Positions 9,111-19,450 of a stretch of 37,958 nt of DNA are shown in pieces. The DNA comes from Nemertoderma westbladi (Eukaryota > Xenacoelomorpha > Nemertodermatida > Nemertodermatidae). The position numbers and the translations under genes are program-made. Where the stretch lies: assembly GCA_032718475.1 (NCBI GenBank), contig JAUCBJ010007971.1, forward strand, positions 1-37,958, in the 5' to 3' direction. The notes under the pieces are model-generated. The model was not told where the DNA came from and searched no databases. It saw only the letters and a list, made by a program, of their open reading frames with translations. Each line of letters opens with the position of its first letter. The first letter of the stretch is position 1.

Positions 9111-10190
9111 TAAAGGTATTCCGGGAGCCGCCAGGACTTGTCCCGTTTCCAGAAACCATCGCTGTGTTTGTCGAACTTCCAGACAGCACCATCGTCCCGT
9201 ACACTGTAACTAATAATTACGTCCGACTCTGCTTTGTCCTTCTTCGCTTCTTCATTCCACTGATACACAGTTTTGCGTCGTTCACTTTTAAACTTTCTTG
9301 TCTCAGTTGATAGACTCTGCCGAACATGAATATTCGTATAAGCCGGGTCCAGATTATGATTTTTTCTCGATAGGGCGAAGAGATCCCGAAAATTTCGTGC
9401 ATCGAGTTCACTAGTAAATGAAACCTGTAACAGTCTATCTCTATCAGTAGTCTGGCGTCCAAGGCGGAGTGTGTCAAGTATGGTACTGGAGCCAGCACCA
9501 ACTGAAACACATAATGATGAGACAGATGCTTTATCGGCTGTACCACTACCACGTTCCTTTAGATTCGAAATAATTACTTGCTTTTTCAGTTCCTCCGATT
9601 GTAACACTTCACGGACTGAAGACTGAACGACTTCTGCTAAAGGAGTAGTCCTCCGATCAACAACACTGGAAGATAAAGAATTCCGAGAAGTTACTCCAGC
9701 ATAGGTACAGTTAGCATCATTCCTAGGTTTAGAGGGAGGAATACAGAATGAAGTCGATATTTCGCGAATTAGTTTCGACTGTTCTTCGATCTTGTCACTT
9801 AAGTCAGCAACAGACTGATTAATAGCTGTGTTGGTGGATGTTACCTTTGGTTTCTTATCATTTGTTAACCTATTAAAACATGATTGACAGATAAACGACC
9901 AGGGATTGTAGAGATTGCCCAACTTAATAACTTCCTCGTAGAAAGAATCAGCTCCAGTCGATTTATCAACCGGCAGAGTACCGAATGCACATTCGAAGCA
10001 CACCCAGTGACTACTACACCCACCAGACCCTACCCACTTGTTACCAAAGGCATCTGGGGAACGGTTACACTGTTTACATGAATCCTTCGGTGAAGTGTCT
10101 GATTTACTTGACCCCTTCACCCCCTTTGGTACCTTGTGGATTGTCGTTGATGTAGAGGATGTAGAAGGTTCCTTAGATGGTTTTGCCGGT
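9110..10190 (-). pseudogene. CR1-like ORF1: PHD-like finger and RRM-like nucleic-acid-binding protein
   Basis: An open frame runs from a stop at 10190-10192 to the TAG at 9112-9110. No ATG is found: the first usable codon of the main block is a GTG at 10120, and Ser/Thr/Pro/Lys-rich codons extend upstream to 10190. So the 5' end is probably truncated. Near the N-terminus is a Cys/His finger (CKQC, SSHWVCFEC, CQSC). A short coiled-coil segment follows (LSDKIEEQSKLIREI). The C-terminal 150 residues (VIISNLKERG, LDTLRLGRQ, LLQVSFTSELDARNF) match the general layout of CR1/L2 ORF1 proteins, which bind element RNA. Confidence 0.7.
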
Positions 10191-10194
10191 TAAT

Positions 10195-10490
10195 GTTAAT
10201 ACCTTCACCAATGGTATTCGTAGTGGTTAAATATTGACAGTCAACATTTGATAACCAATGAACGCTGGTTGCTATATGTAATTGCCAGTACTCCTGGCCC
10301 AATTAGGAAATACCTCTGAATTGATTGTCCATGGGATGGCAGCCACACCAAAACCAATATATGCCATGAACAAGGTGACAGCCGTTACAAGCAAATAGGA
10401 GTATCCAAAATATGGGATGCGGATCAACGATTTCGAGATATAAAGGCAGAAAAGATAATGATAAGAGAAAAGTATGGACGACGCCAAGTT
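10195..10490 (-). pseudogene. Sugar-transporter (MFS/SLC2-like) exon relic
   Basis: One frame codes a membrane-segment-like stretch followed by GFGVAAIPWTINSEVFPNWA and RSTGN. This is the conserved signature before a late transmembrane helix of SLC2 and myo-inositol transporter proteins (PWxxxSExxPxxxRxxG). After RSTGN the similarity appears to continue in another frame (ATSVHWLSN), with an apparent extra TA at about 10276-10284 as the break. I see no clear acceptor upstream and no flanking exons. The piece abuts the 5' end of the CR1-like remnant. It looks like a decayed exon of a host gene or a captured fragment. Confidence 0.6.
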
Positions 10491-10637
10491 AGCCTAGTAC
10501 TAAACTGCTTTACTCGAGCGAGATCTCCTAATCGAGGAAGATAGGGAAAGAGGGATCGAGCGGGAGTATGAACCCAGCCCCATCCACGAGTTGGAGAAAA
10601 CCAATCCATTCAAGGAACCCGCTCCTCTCCAACCTAT

Positions 10638-11400
10638 CCTTAACCCTATTAAACCAGGGGGGGGGGGGGGGGGGGGTATCAATATGACCCGCCCCGTGGT
10701 TTTTTTTGTTATAACTCTGAAACAAACGCAGTGGAGAATCTGAAATTTTGTGACTTTTCCTAAAAATCTATTGACTTCTTGATAGTTAAAACGGTTTTCA
10801 AAATTATTAGGAAGTTTTCTAGTTATAGCACCATTTTTTAACCCTACTTTTGGTACTTTTTTTGCGTTTTTTGAAAATTACATTTCATAAAATATGATTT
10901 GTAACATCTCTATTTTTTATTTACACCAGTTTTTTGGTGTTTACAAGTAGATGGAATCTAAATTAATTTAGAAATTTCAAACTTTTTTCGGCGTGTGCCA
11001 ATTTTGGTGCCAGCACCAAATTTTGAAATATGACAATTTTGTAAATTGATTGTTTGAACCTGTTTTTTGCGCATTTGGAGTTTTTTGGGGTTCTGATTTC
11101 GATGGAATATATAGGAGTTGCACCAAGAGTATGAAACTTGTATTTTTCGGCGCGGTCTGCAAAATCTGGTGCCAGCACGAAATTTTGAAAATTCATTCAA
11201 TAGTTAAATTGCTTGTGACAACTTGTTTCTCTCGTTTTAGAGGTTTATGGCGGTTCTGAATTCAATGAAATAAATAAATATCTATCTAGACATCTGAAAC
11301 TTGTATTTTTCGGAAGTGGGTGCAATATTTGGTGCTAGCACCAAATTTTGGAAACCACCAAATATATCAATTAAATGTTTTAAATTGTTTCTTGCGTTAT
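10638..11400. repeat. Non-coding repeat S, copy 1, with three 162-bp units
   Basis: Positions about 10638-11080 match 11690-12145 at roughly 80-90 percent by eye. Within and after it the palindromic core TGGTGC(C/T)AGCACCA, or a one-base variant of it, recurs at 11005-11018, 11167-11180 and 11330-11343, spacings of 162 and 163. Each core is followed by AATTTTG and each unit contains (A)CTTGTATTTTTCGG or a close variant. A 20-base G run sits at 10657-10676. No coding capacity is seen. Confidence 0.85.
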
Positions 11401-11689
11401 ACGGGTTTGTAAATAAAATCATAATAAGTTATATTATTACATTATAGCAATATTCTTTATATAATTTGTAATAATTAAATGTTTTATAAGATGTATCGTA
11501 AATGTATTACCAACTAAAAACGAGTATTGCTACACTACTGCCTTTAATTAATTTAATTTAATTAAGCTGCATGTGCATTTAACACGAAGCGGCATTTGGG
11601 AAATAGGGCATTCTCCCACCCCCCGTCTTTATATGTAACATATTCTCATACTCATGATCAGACTCCAGATGGCAGACCTAGAAACAAGT
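11401..11689. other. Unassigned spacer between repeat S copies
   Basis: AT-rich DNA with a TTAATTTAATTTAATTAA stretch near 11548. No gene or repeat is recognised. Confidence 0.4.
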
Positions 11690-12145
11690 TTTAACCATAT
11701 TAAAACCAGGGGGGAGGGGGTCAATATGACCCCCCCCCCCCCCCCCCCCCATTTCCCGCCCACCTACATGGTTTTTTGTTATAAATCTGAAACAAACGCA
11801 GTTGTGAATCTGAAATTTTATGACTTTTCCTAAAAATCTATTGTCTTCCTAATTGTGAAAACGGTTTTAAAAAACCCTACTTTTTAGTTTTATTAGTTTT
11901 AACCCTACTTTTGGCATTTTTTGAAAATTACATTTCAAGAAATATGATTTGTAACATCTCTATTTTTGATTTACACCGGTATTTTGGTGTTTGAAATTAG
12001 ATCAAATTCATATAAATTAATTTAGAATTTTCAAACATGTTTTTTTTCGGTAAGTGCCAAATTTTGGTGCATGCACCAAATTTTGAAATATGACAATTTT
12101 GTAAATTGATCATTGGAGAAGAACCTGTTTTTTGCGCATTTTCTA
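11690..12145. repeat. Non-coding repeat S, copy 2
   Basis: Direct copy of 10638-11080. The palindromic core here is TGGTGCATGCACCA at 12065-12078. Near its left end a hairpin GGGGGTCA-ATA-TGACCCCC (11716-11734) runs into a 21-base C run (11730-11750). In copy 1 the G side of the same place is expanded instead. Confidence 0.85.
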
Positions 12146-12916
12146 TTTCCATAAGAACAAATTAATATCTACTCGAACATACAGCTTAACTCGTTAAGCG
12201 CGTTATATTTCTAACTAATACACCATGTCCTGGAATATAGTGTCTTTATTCATGTACAACCCTCGCCCCCCTCCTAATGTGAAACTATCTCTGTTTCAAA
12301 CTTCATGCAATGTCGTTAAGATTTGTAGGAAAATTAGAGGGGGAGGGGGGGGGGGGGGGGGGGGGTCCGTGTCATCAAAAAATGAAACTATATTACGGGT
12401 CTTGACGGTGTGTATAATGGTAGTTGAAATTTGATTACAAAATTTATTTAGACTATATTTTTTAAAGTGATATTATATTATATAAAACACATATATATAT
12501 ATTTTATAATTATTTTATTCTCGTAATAATCATTTTCAATTATTTTAGTGTTCCAGAATTTTTATGTTAGTAGCTGGCCTAATTTTTTCATTGAAAACAA
12601 TAAAGTCTGTTTCACAAACATTTATTTTCAAACAAAAAATGCAAACATATTCTCTAAAATTATAAAATATTAGCTACATTAGTATGAAAATAAAAAAAAT
12701 TAAAGTCCCGATATTTGCGCCGGTTGCGAAGCCAATATTTGACCTAACAAAGAATTCGGAATCCGTGACCGAATTGTCCGGGACCGAATTGTCCGGATAC
12801 TGACTAGGACTATTCGATCCCAAAACATGCATATTAATGGGACCGAATTGTCTGGGACCGATATAATACCGAATAACCGAATAATTATAATTATAATTAT
12901 AACCGATAAATAACCG
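12146..12916. other. Unassigned stretch with poly(G) and short repeats
   Basis: Contains a G run of 21 (12345-12365) and an AT-rich middle. Between about 12770 and 12860 a motif GGACCGAATTGTC(C/T)G recurs three times, followed by short ACCGAATAA and ATAATT repeats. No coding signal. Confidence 0.5.
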
Positions 12917-13495
12917 AATAATTATTTAATTAGACATCTCAAACTTGTATTTTTCCCAAGTGGGTGCAAAATTTGTAGCTAGCACCAAATTTTGAAAACC
13001 ATGATAGCGCATTTGAAAAAAAGACGTTCTTTTATCTCAATTTTCATATATTTTGACTCTTTCCGATTATTTAATAAATAATTTATTTATTTTTAATTTT
13101 TTATTTATTTATTTATTTACCATGCGAGTATGAGAGTAAAATGCCCGGTCTGAGACACTGAAATGGTAATGGCGCCCCCTTTTGTTGGGGGCTGCCGCAA
13201 CCATAATTTCAATTCAATTCAATGTATTTAATCAGATAAACTGACATATAAATAAAAGTGTAAAAATGCGGTTACTAGAATCGCACAGACAACGTTAAGA
13301 ATAAATAAAATTGATGTTCACAGTTAATAAACGATTTAGCCAATGCATTGTATTAATGGCAAAAGGTGCATTGTGGGGTTTAGTATTGTTACTCAGGAGC
13401 AATGGTGTTAGCGCATTTGACAAAAAAGACGTTTTTAATCTCAATTTTCATATATTTTGACTATTTCCGATTATTTAATAAACCATGCGAGAATG
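12917..13495. repeat. 579-bp repeat T, copy 1
   Basis: Matches 16307-16884 with only a handful of substitutions and a one-base length difference, about 98 percent by eye. It starts inside a repeat S unit (degenerate core at 12974-12987). It contains a sub-module at 13005-13174 that recurs at 13409-13535. Each sub-module opens with TAGCGCATTTGA, passes through CATGCGAG and GAGAGTAAA, and ends in GGCGC. A GCCCCC/GGGGGC hairpin lies at about 13174-13192. Confidence 0.9.
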
Positions 13496-14136
13496 AGAGT
13501 AAATGCCCGGTCTGAGACACTAAACGGTAGGGCGCTAGTGTACCTTCAACATAAGGCCGTTCTAGTGTATCACTTTGTTTCCCCTTTCTCCCACGATGTA
13601 TTGATTTGCTCAATGTTTCGCTCAGTCTAGTACGGTATTTGATCATCTATTATATTTCACTAGTATACAGTACCGGGAGGGTGTGGCAACACAATACACA
13701 AGCAAATGTCTGACTAACTATTTATGTAAGGGCTCAAGTCTGGTGATTGTGTTTCCCTTTAGGGGAAACGTATTGCGACTATTCTGCATCTGTTTATATT
13801 ATTATCGCTACTGTACTCAATTTATGACAACTCTCAATCATGGTATTATCATCTCTCAATCATGGTATTATCAATCTTAAGAGCTTCGCTGGCAATAAGG
13901 GTATGAAATATCGCCATATATTAATTATTTATTAAGTTAGAGGTAAGACGGCACACGTATATCTGATGCAATTGTCCAGGTTATTAATAACGCTTAGCTA
14001 TAGCGACCTACCTGGGTTTTGGCGTGTGTAAAATTTCTTTGATTTCGTAATATCGGCGATGTATTAAGCAAATAATAATGACAAATTGACTTTACCAGTA
14101 GAATATCAAATATAACGATAAATAATTATAACCCAA
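13496..14136. other. Unassigned stretch after repeat T
   Basis: The second sub-module of repeat T finishes at about 13535. A 22-bp direct repeat (CTCTCAATCATGGTATTATC) occurs at 13831-13850 and 13853-13872. Otherwise no feature is seen. Confidence 0.45.
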
Positions 14137-14697
14137 ATGTATAATTTAATTGTAAACAGAATGAGTATAGTAATAATCACCAGTCAATTAAAATTTGACC
14201 GGGTGTTCTTACCATCTACATGGCCTAAGGTGGTTCTGATTGTGTGCTACTCTCCAACTAGTGTTGCCAGTGTAGTGGAGGTGGACAATTTCTACCACAA
14301 TCTACAAGCAGCTACTGATGGAGTGGATCAGCAGGCATTCTTAACATTCCTGGGAGACTTTAATGCAAGTCTGCATCAATCACCTACATCGCCCTGGGTC
14401 TATAGCAATAGTGTCAACCGAAATTCCGTCCATCTTCAGGATTTTATCTCTGGAAATGGATTGTTTTCGGCTGGAACCCAGTTCAAGAAGCGAACTGAAA
14501 AGCTATGGACTCATAGTGGACCCAGTGGTCACAAGTCCCAGATAGACCATATTTGGTTTCGTAGGAAGTACAGGAGCTCTATCCAAAACTGTAATGCATT
14601 TAAACTTCGACCCTTCTCCAGTGATCACCGCCTTATTGTGGCCAAGGTAAGACTTAGTCTGCGTGCTAGCAGAACAACAAAATCTGCCTCAGTAAGT
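14137..14697 (+). mobile_element. RTE-like endonuclease fragment
   Basis: Positions about 14386-14688 are nearly identical to 19446-19747. The coded peptide has WPKVVLIVCYSPTS, LTFLGDFNASL (catalytic Asp and Asn), HKSQIDHIWF and SSDHRLIV, which are APE-type endonuclease motifs. The copy keeps upstream coding missing from the longer element but loses everything after the endonuclease. At about 14688 it joins unrelated sequence. With no tail it is not a simple 5'-truncated insertion: it is the reverse, a 5' or internal piece lacking the 3' end, produced by deletion or rearrangement. Confidence 0.85.
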
Positions 14698-14719
14698 GGG
14701 CTCCAACAAGCCCACTTAC
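14692..14719. repeat. 11-bp hairpin at the retroelement breakpoint
   Basis: Arms GTAAGTGGGCT (14692-14702) and AGCCCACTTAC (14709-14719) pair perfectly across a 6-base loop. They begin within a few bases of the point where similarity to the RTE-like element ends. Confidence 0.8.
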
Positions 14720-14781
14720 AGCTACAGGTAATCAATCATACCAGGCAAATTGATGATGCAATAGGGCCAGCTGGTGGGTGA

Positions 14782-15726
14782 GTATCGAACAATAAGAGGG
14801 CGGCATGTGGCATGTATTAACCAGAGGCCAATGAAACGTGTTAGCCTCCTAAAGGCAATGTATTTTCCCAACATATGTTACTGGTCATTGATTGTGCAAC
14901 CAGGTGCCATTATATTCCATACAGTGTAGAGGTGATATATTTTCTACCACAGCGCTTCCGGGATCCCATGCCAACCACGATCCCGTCACAAATAAAAAAT
15001 TCCCGCATCATCATTAAAATCGTGACATTGGCGAAATTCGCGAAGAATTCTTCAGTTTCTGTGCCCTAACGCATTCCACAGGGTGGGTGTCGCAGTAAAG
15101 TCAGATATGGGGCCATCACCCATCACCCATACAAACTCTGATGCACATTTGGCTATGCATCCCTCTTTGGCTATGCAGCTCATTTGCTGGGCCATGCCCT
15201 GTACCCCTGCTGCCAGGTGCAGCTCGCAGTGAAGTGCACTTAATTTGGACATGAGAACACTCCACTCCTGACCAGCCATTGGTAGATTACCATCTGCCTG
15301 GTTAGGCCATATACTCCTACGCCTACAGCCTACAACCGAGATTATGGGTCCTTAACCTTAACCCATGACCAAGGACATATCTATCCCAGAATGAAGGGGG
15401 TCCTAGTTACAGCACCAGAGATTTGCTTTTAGTAAAAGGTTCTATGCAGCCACATGTGGCACCTCTTTTATGTTGCACGGAGTGGCAAGTTTTCTGAACC
15501 AATGGCCCAGAATTTCAGACCTTTATTTCTCAAATTTTCCCCAAGACTTCCTCATCCTCATCCACCTGTACTCAAAGGTTGAATATAATACTATTTACTG
15601 TATTTACTATTTATTATATTCCTTTACTACCGTATACATAAAATTACAAAATTACTTATACCTGACACACGTATGGTTGGTGTTAAGATAGATGAAATTT
15701 TTTTTTTAATAACATATTTATATTAC
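14782..15726. other. Unassigned stretch
   Basis: A minus-strand frame at 15052-15279 (75 residues, four Cys) reads smoothly but matches nothing I recognise and lacks a clear exon context. No repeats stand out. On the minus strand the part next to 15726 would be the intron after the FN2 exon. Confidence 0.3.
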
Positions 15727-15933
15727 CTGCACATCCTGTTGCACAGTATCCCCAGCTTGTTTCATCCGCGTTCGCAGAGTACGTCCCCAGTTGAGAATCC
15801 AACCAGTGAATAGCACACCAATATTTATCCGCAACAGAGTCATAAAGACATTCTTCAGTGTTTTGCGGACTGTCAGGGTCAGCTCTGAATGGAAATGCGC
15901 AATCATTCCCACCCTCTGTTATACAAGTACCCT
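15727..15933 (-). CDS. Candidate host exon coding a fibronectin type II module
   Basis: On the minus strand TTGTTTATTACAG precedes position 15933 and GCAG/GTAATA marks the end at 15727. The exon is 207 nt, divisible by three, with phase 1 at both ends, the usual arrangement of shuffled extracellular modules. The peptide shows the FN2 pattern: DCAFPF, a Cys 13 residues later (EEC), YWCA, then an acidic stretch and SWGYC. Two extra cysteines flank it (GTC and TGC), giving six in all. FN2 modules are secreted or extracellular and commonly bind collagen or glycans. The paired splice sites and absence of stops argue for a working exon of a minus-strand gene. No other exon of that gene is certain, and the Thr-rich exon at 7190-7303 is the best candidate downstream. 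Confidence 0.85.
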
Positions 15934-16109
15934 CTGTAATAAACAATAATATATGTTAAAGGCCTACTTTATCCAGTACTGGCTGATGAAGAAATATTTT
16001 TGCCTCGCGCACCATAAATGTGTATAATAACATAAATGCAAGGGTTTTGCTGCCATAGCACAATGTTGTGAGGGGATGAGCGAGCAGTCTTATTTTCCCA
16101 TTTTATTAA
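15934..16109. other. Intron-like spacer upstream of the FN2 exon
   Basis: Immediately upstream (in gene orientation) of the acceptor. No other feature seen. Confidence 0.35.
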
Positions 16110-16306
16110 TCCCATTAAACCAGTGGGTTTACAATTAGATGGAAATCATATAAATAAATTTAGAAATTTCAAACTTGTTTTTTTCGGGGGGTTGGCAATT
16201 TTGGTGCCAGCACTACATTTTGGAAATCCATTCAATATTTAAATTGCTTTGACAACTTATTTCTCGCGTTTTAGCGGTTTATGGCGGTTCTGAATTAAAT
16301 GGAATA
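16110..16306. repeat. Repeat S, partial copy 3
   Basis: Two cores, at 16202-16215 (TGGTGCCAGCACTA) and 16364-16377 (in repeat T), are again 162 bases apart. The left end resembles 10930-11260, including TTTATGGCGGTTCTGAATT. Confidence 0.8.
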
Positions 16307-16884
16307 AATAATTATTTAATTAGACATCTCAAACTTGTATTTTTCCCAAGTGGGTGCAAAATTTGTAGCTAGCACCAAATTTTGAAAACCATGATAGCGC
16401 ATTTGAAAAAAAGACGTTCTTTAATCTCAATTTTCATATATTTTAACTCTTTCCGATTATTTAATAAATAATTTATTTATTTTTAATTTTTTTTTATTTA
16501 TTTATTTACCATGCGAGAATGAGAGTAAAATGCCCGGTCTGAGACACTGAAATGGTAATGGCGCCCCCTTTTGTTGGGGGCTGCCGCAACCATAATTTCA
16601 ATTCAATTCAATGTATTTAATCAGATAAACTGACATATAAATAAAAGTGTAAAAATGCGGTTACTAGAATCGCACAGACAACGTTAAGAATAAATAAAAT
16701 TGATGTTCACAGTTAATAAACGATTTAGCCAATGCATTGTAGTAATAGCAAAAGGTGCATTGTGGGGTTTAATATTGTTACTCAGGAGCAATGGTGTTAG
16801 CGCATTTGACAAAAAAGACGTTTTTAATCTCAATTTTCATATATTTTGACTATTTCAGATTATTTAATAAACCATGCGAGAATG
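16307..16884. repeat. 579-bp repeat T, copy 2
   Basis: Near-identical to 12917-13495. The second sub-module is cut at GAGAATG (16884), after which the two loci diverge completely. Confidence 0.9.
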
Positions 16885-17896
16885 TGTTCGCGCTTTCAGA
16901 CCTTTAGCAGTTTAACCTGCCAAATTTAGATGTCTTCTAGATTATAAATCGACTTTAGCCTATGACGAGTATTTGATACACTACATTAGCCGAAGCCAGT
17001 CTATGCGCGACCATTCACCCGCTGGATATACCCGGGAGACTGGATTCGGAAGCTTTGACCTTATTGCGGTGTAGGCCTACTGTATTATTTGACTGATCGT
17101 TAATATATAATTTCTGACAAATATTATTCACTTTCGGGAAATATCAACAGTTCCTTTAGGACGTGGCGCTCTAAGTATGTAAACAGAGTTATGACTTACA
17201 CTAAACACAACGGGATGGCTATTGATTCACGTATAAAGCGCATTCTTTAGGAGATGCTTTGTTATCTGTCACAATCATGCACACTACCGCACAATGCTGC
17301 ACACCGATCTGCCGACCTTCACTAATTTTAGTCACATATAAAGAGAACAGCAACCGACACATGTAGTGCCTATGAAATAGCATTAGATTCACTCCAAAAC
17401 CAATATAATGTAAGTCGCAATTGCTATATGTAACCTGTCTCTTACCTTCAGTATATCAAGAAGATTGGGGTTTTATAATTATTTATCGATATTATCCAAC
17501 TATAATAATATTCCATCAACTGATATAATTACTAACCGACAGTAAATAGCAGTAAAAATGAGGTGTTTGTAGGTGACAATATGATTTGTAACAATATGTT
17601 TTGGTTTGTTTTGATATGATAACAGTTATACGTTTCTGTGATCAAGCCTACTAATGTTTGGCTAAAGCCTGAAACACAGAAATTCTAAAGCCGGTGTTCT
17701 GGCATCAGGAAAAATACACACACTGACTGAATTGCGTGAGTTTCTGTATACAATGTCCAACACAGAGTGAAAACCGCTCTGATTGGTCGACCGAACAAAG
17801 AACGAACAAAGAACAAAGAAAAAGTTACACGTGGACACAGCTGATAGATGTCGTCATCTGAGTTCCGATGTTTAGAGTATTTGGCTTATTGCGACA
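16885..17896. other. Unassigned stretch
   Basis: No convincing coding sequence. A TATA-like CATATAAAGAGA occurs at about 17335 on the plus strand, with no gene visible downstream. Around 17800 there is a short AACAAAGAACAAAG repeat. Confidence 0.35.
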
Positions 17897-18012
17897 TAAA
17901 ATCGCTAGTTATGTCCACTAAAGTACACATACAGAAGAAATGGCTTTTTATGTCCACTAAAACACCGGTACAGTAAGGAAACGGCTTTTTATGTCCATTA
18001 AAACAACTACAG
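17897..18012. repeat. About 40-bp tandem repeat, three units
   Basis: The phrase TATGTCCA(C/T)TAAA recurs at about 17910, 17949 and 17990, each preceded by a GCTTTTTATG-like block (GCTAGTTATG in the first). Spacings are 39 and 41. Confidence 0.8.
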
Positions 18013-18139
18013 AGTACTTTGCGGGGAAAATAACCAGCTAATTCCGCAAAAGCCTTTACACCGCTCCCAGAAAATGGGATTTAATTCTATAAAATATAAA
18101 AAATCACAGTTTCTAAAATATAAAAATACTCTAAACAGT

Positions 18140-19450
18140 TAGTCTTTCTTACACGGACGGCGTTTACGCAGTTTTTTGAGGCTGGCAAGAGTCCTTTTCT
18201 CTTTGGGGCGAGCCACTTTACTAGGAGGGCTATAACTCCTGGGTAAAGGGTGCAATACAATTGCATCGGAAGGTTTAGGGTTATGGTCGATGTCTCGTCC
18301 ATTTCGATATGCTTCTCCTTGAGCTGATTTTCCTCCGCTTATCGTTGGATGCATTCGTCCAAAAACTCTTGCAGAGAATAGGGTCGTCTAAGTTCGATAT
18401 CTTCTTAGAGATACTGGATTTCCTGATCGAACTGAGATAAAGCTAAATAGTTTACCGCTTGGACTTGCTGCTGCAATTTACATTTTAGTTTACATTTACA
18501 TTTACAGTTTCTCTAAACAATTATAGGTTCCTTTTCCGATCTTTTGACGAATAGTGTCCAACGCGTTTCGTACAACTCTCTTCTCCGCCTCGGTGACAGG
18601 TTGTATCGGGTTAAACCGGGACGATGATAAGGTTGAATGGCGATATTAGATGTCCGCGTCCCAATCCGACTAGGTAAGATGGGCGAATATTTAGGGAGCC
18701 CACAACCGGAGTGCCACCGACTAACTGTTCTTGTAACACTAGATCTTTGAACAGTGAGTACAGTTCGGGAGGATCCGTGATACTATTAGGATCAAGAGTC
18801 TGAGGTCTAACTAGGGAATGAGGAGGTCTGACCGAGTATTCCGTAACTCTGATCATAGGTTTATTTAAGGATCGTTTGAATCGAGCGAGCGTAGGTGATA
18901 CATCGAACAAGTTTCGCTTGAAACTCCCGTAAATATAGCGAGTAAAACCGTGTTTAAAGCAACGTCTCCACGGATGTTTATGTCTTTCCGTTTGTTGGTT
19001 GGGTCTTGGGCATTCATCGCAATAATACCAAAGACGCACGTCTAGTAGGGGAAACGCGGGTGATATTTATTCGGTTTTACAACGTTTCTCTCAAGAATTC
19101 CAAATATACGTTGGAGTTACTGCGTTTATCCGGTTCTTTAACGTCTTCTCTTTCGAGTCGATTTCGAATTGAATTTTCGCATTCGATTTTCAGTTTATCG
19201 TTCCGACTCCGCTGGGTAGGATACTCAAAACAGTACCATTTCCCTTTCGGTGTCGACATCGTCCGTATCGTGTAAATCGATAGGATGACCAGTAGTTAAG
19301 AAGTCCATATGCGTACCATTACGATGCGTATAGCGAGCAGTGAATTTTCGATAGTCCAATTCACGCGTAAGTTGCTCCTGGGACATCGGCGGTTCGATAT
19401 AACGACCATCGTCCTCCGTAGTAGTTGGACTAGCGTCGCTGCAGGCATCG
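18140..19450 (-). pseudogene. Decayed unidentified coding region
   Basis: Successive minus-strand pieces in different frames read like protein: about 19450-19225 (74 residues to a stop, containing LTRELDYRKFTARYTHRNGT), 19259-19077 (KGKWYCFEYPTQRSRNDKL), 19039-18611 (142 residues with LWYYCDECPRP and a later HPWRRC), a short helical piece near 18590-18500, and 18354-18139 ending in a basic RPKEKRTLASLKKLRKRR. At least three frameshifts and several stops separate them. The high-coordinate end is cut where the plus-strand RTE-like element begins. The Cys pairs suggest a zinc-binding segment and the basic tail a nuclear signal. I do not recognise the family. A captured viral or mobile-element protein is possible but unsupported. 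Confidence 0.4.

Noticed and set aside
10958-11259. Short frames in repeat S
   Set aside because: Overlapping frames on both strands follow the repeat units and share no protein features.
10930-16400. CRISPR array
   Set aside because: The 162-bp units are long diverged tandem repeats without unique spacers of constant length, in eukaryotic DNA.
17335-17420. Host promoter with a TATA box
   Set aside because: A single TATA-like word in AT-rich DNA with no downstream gene is not enough.
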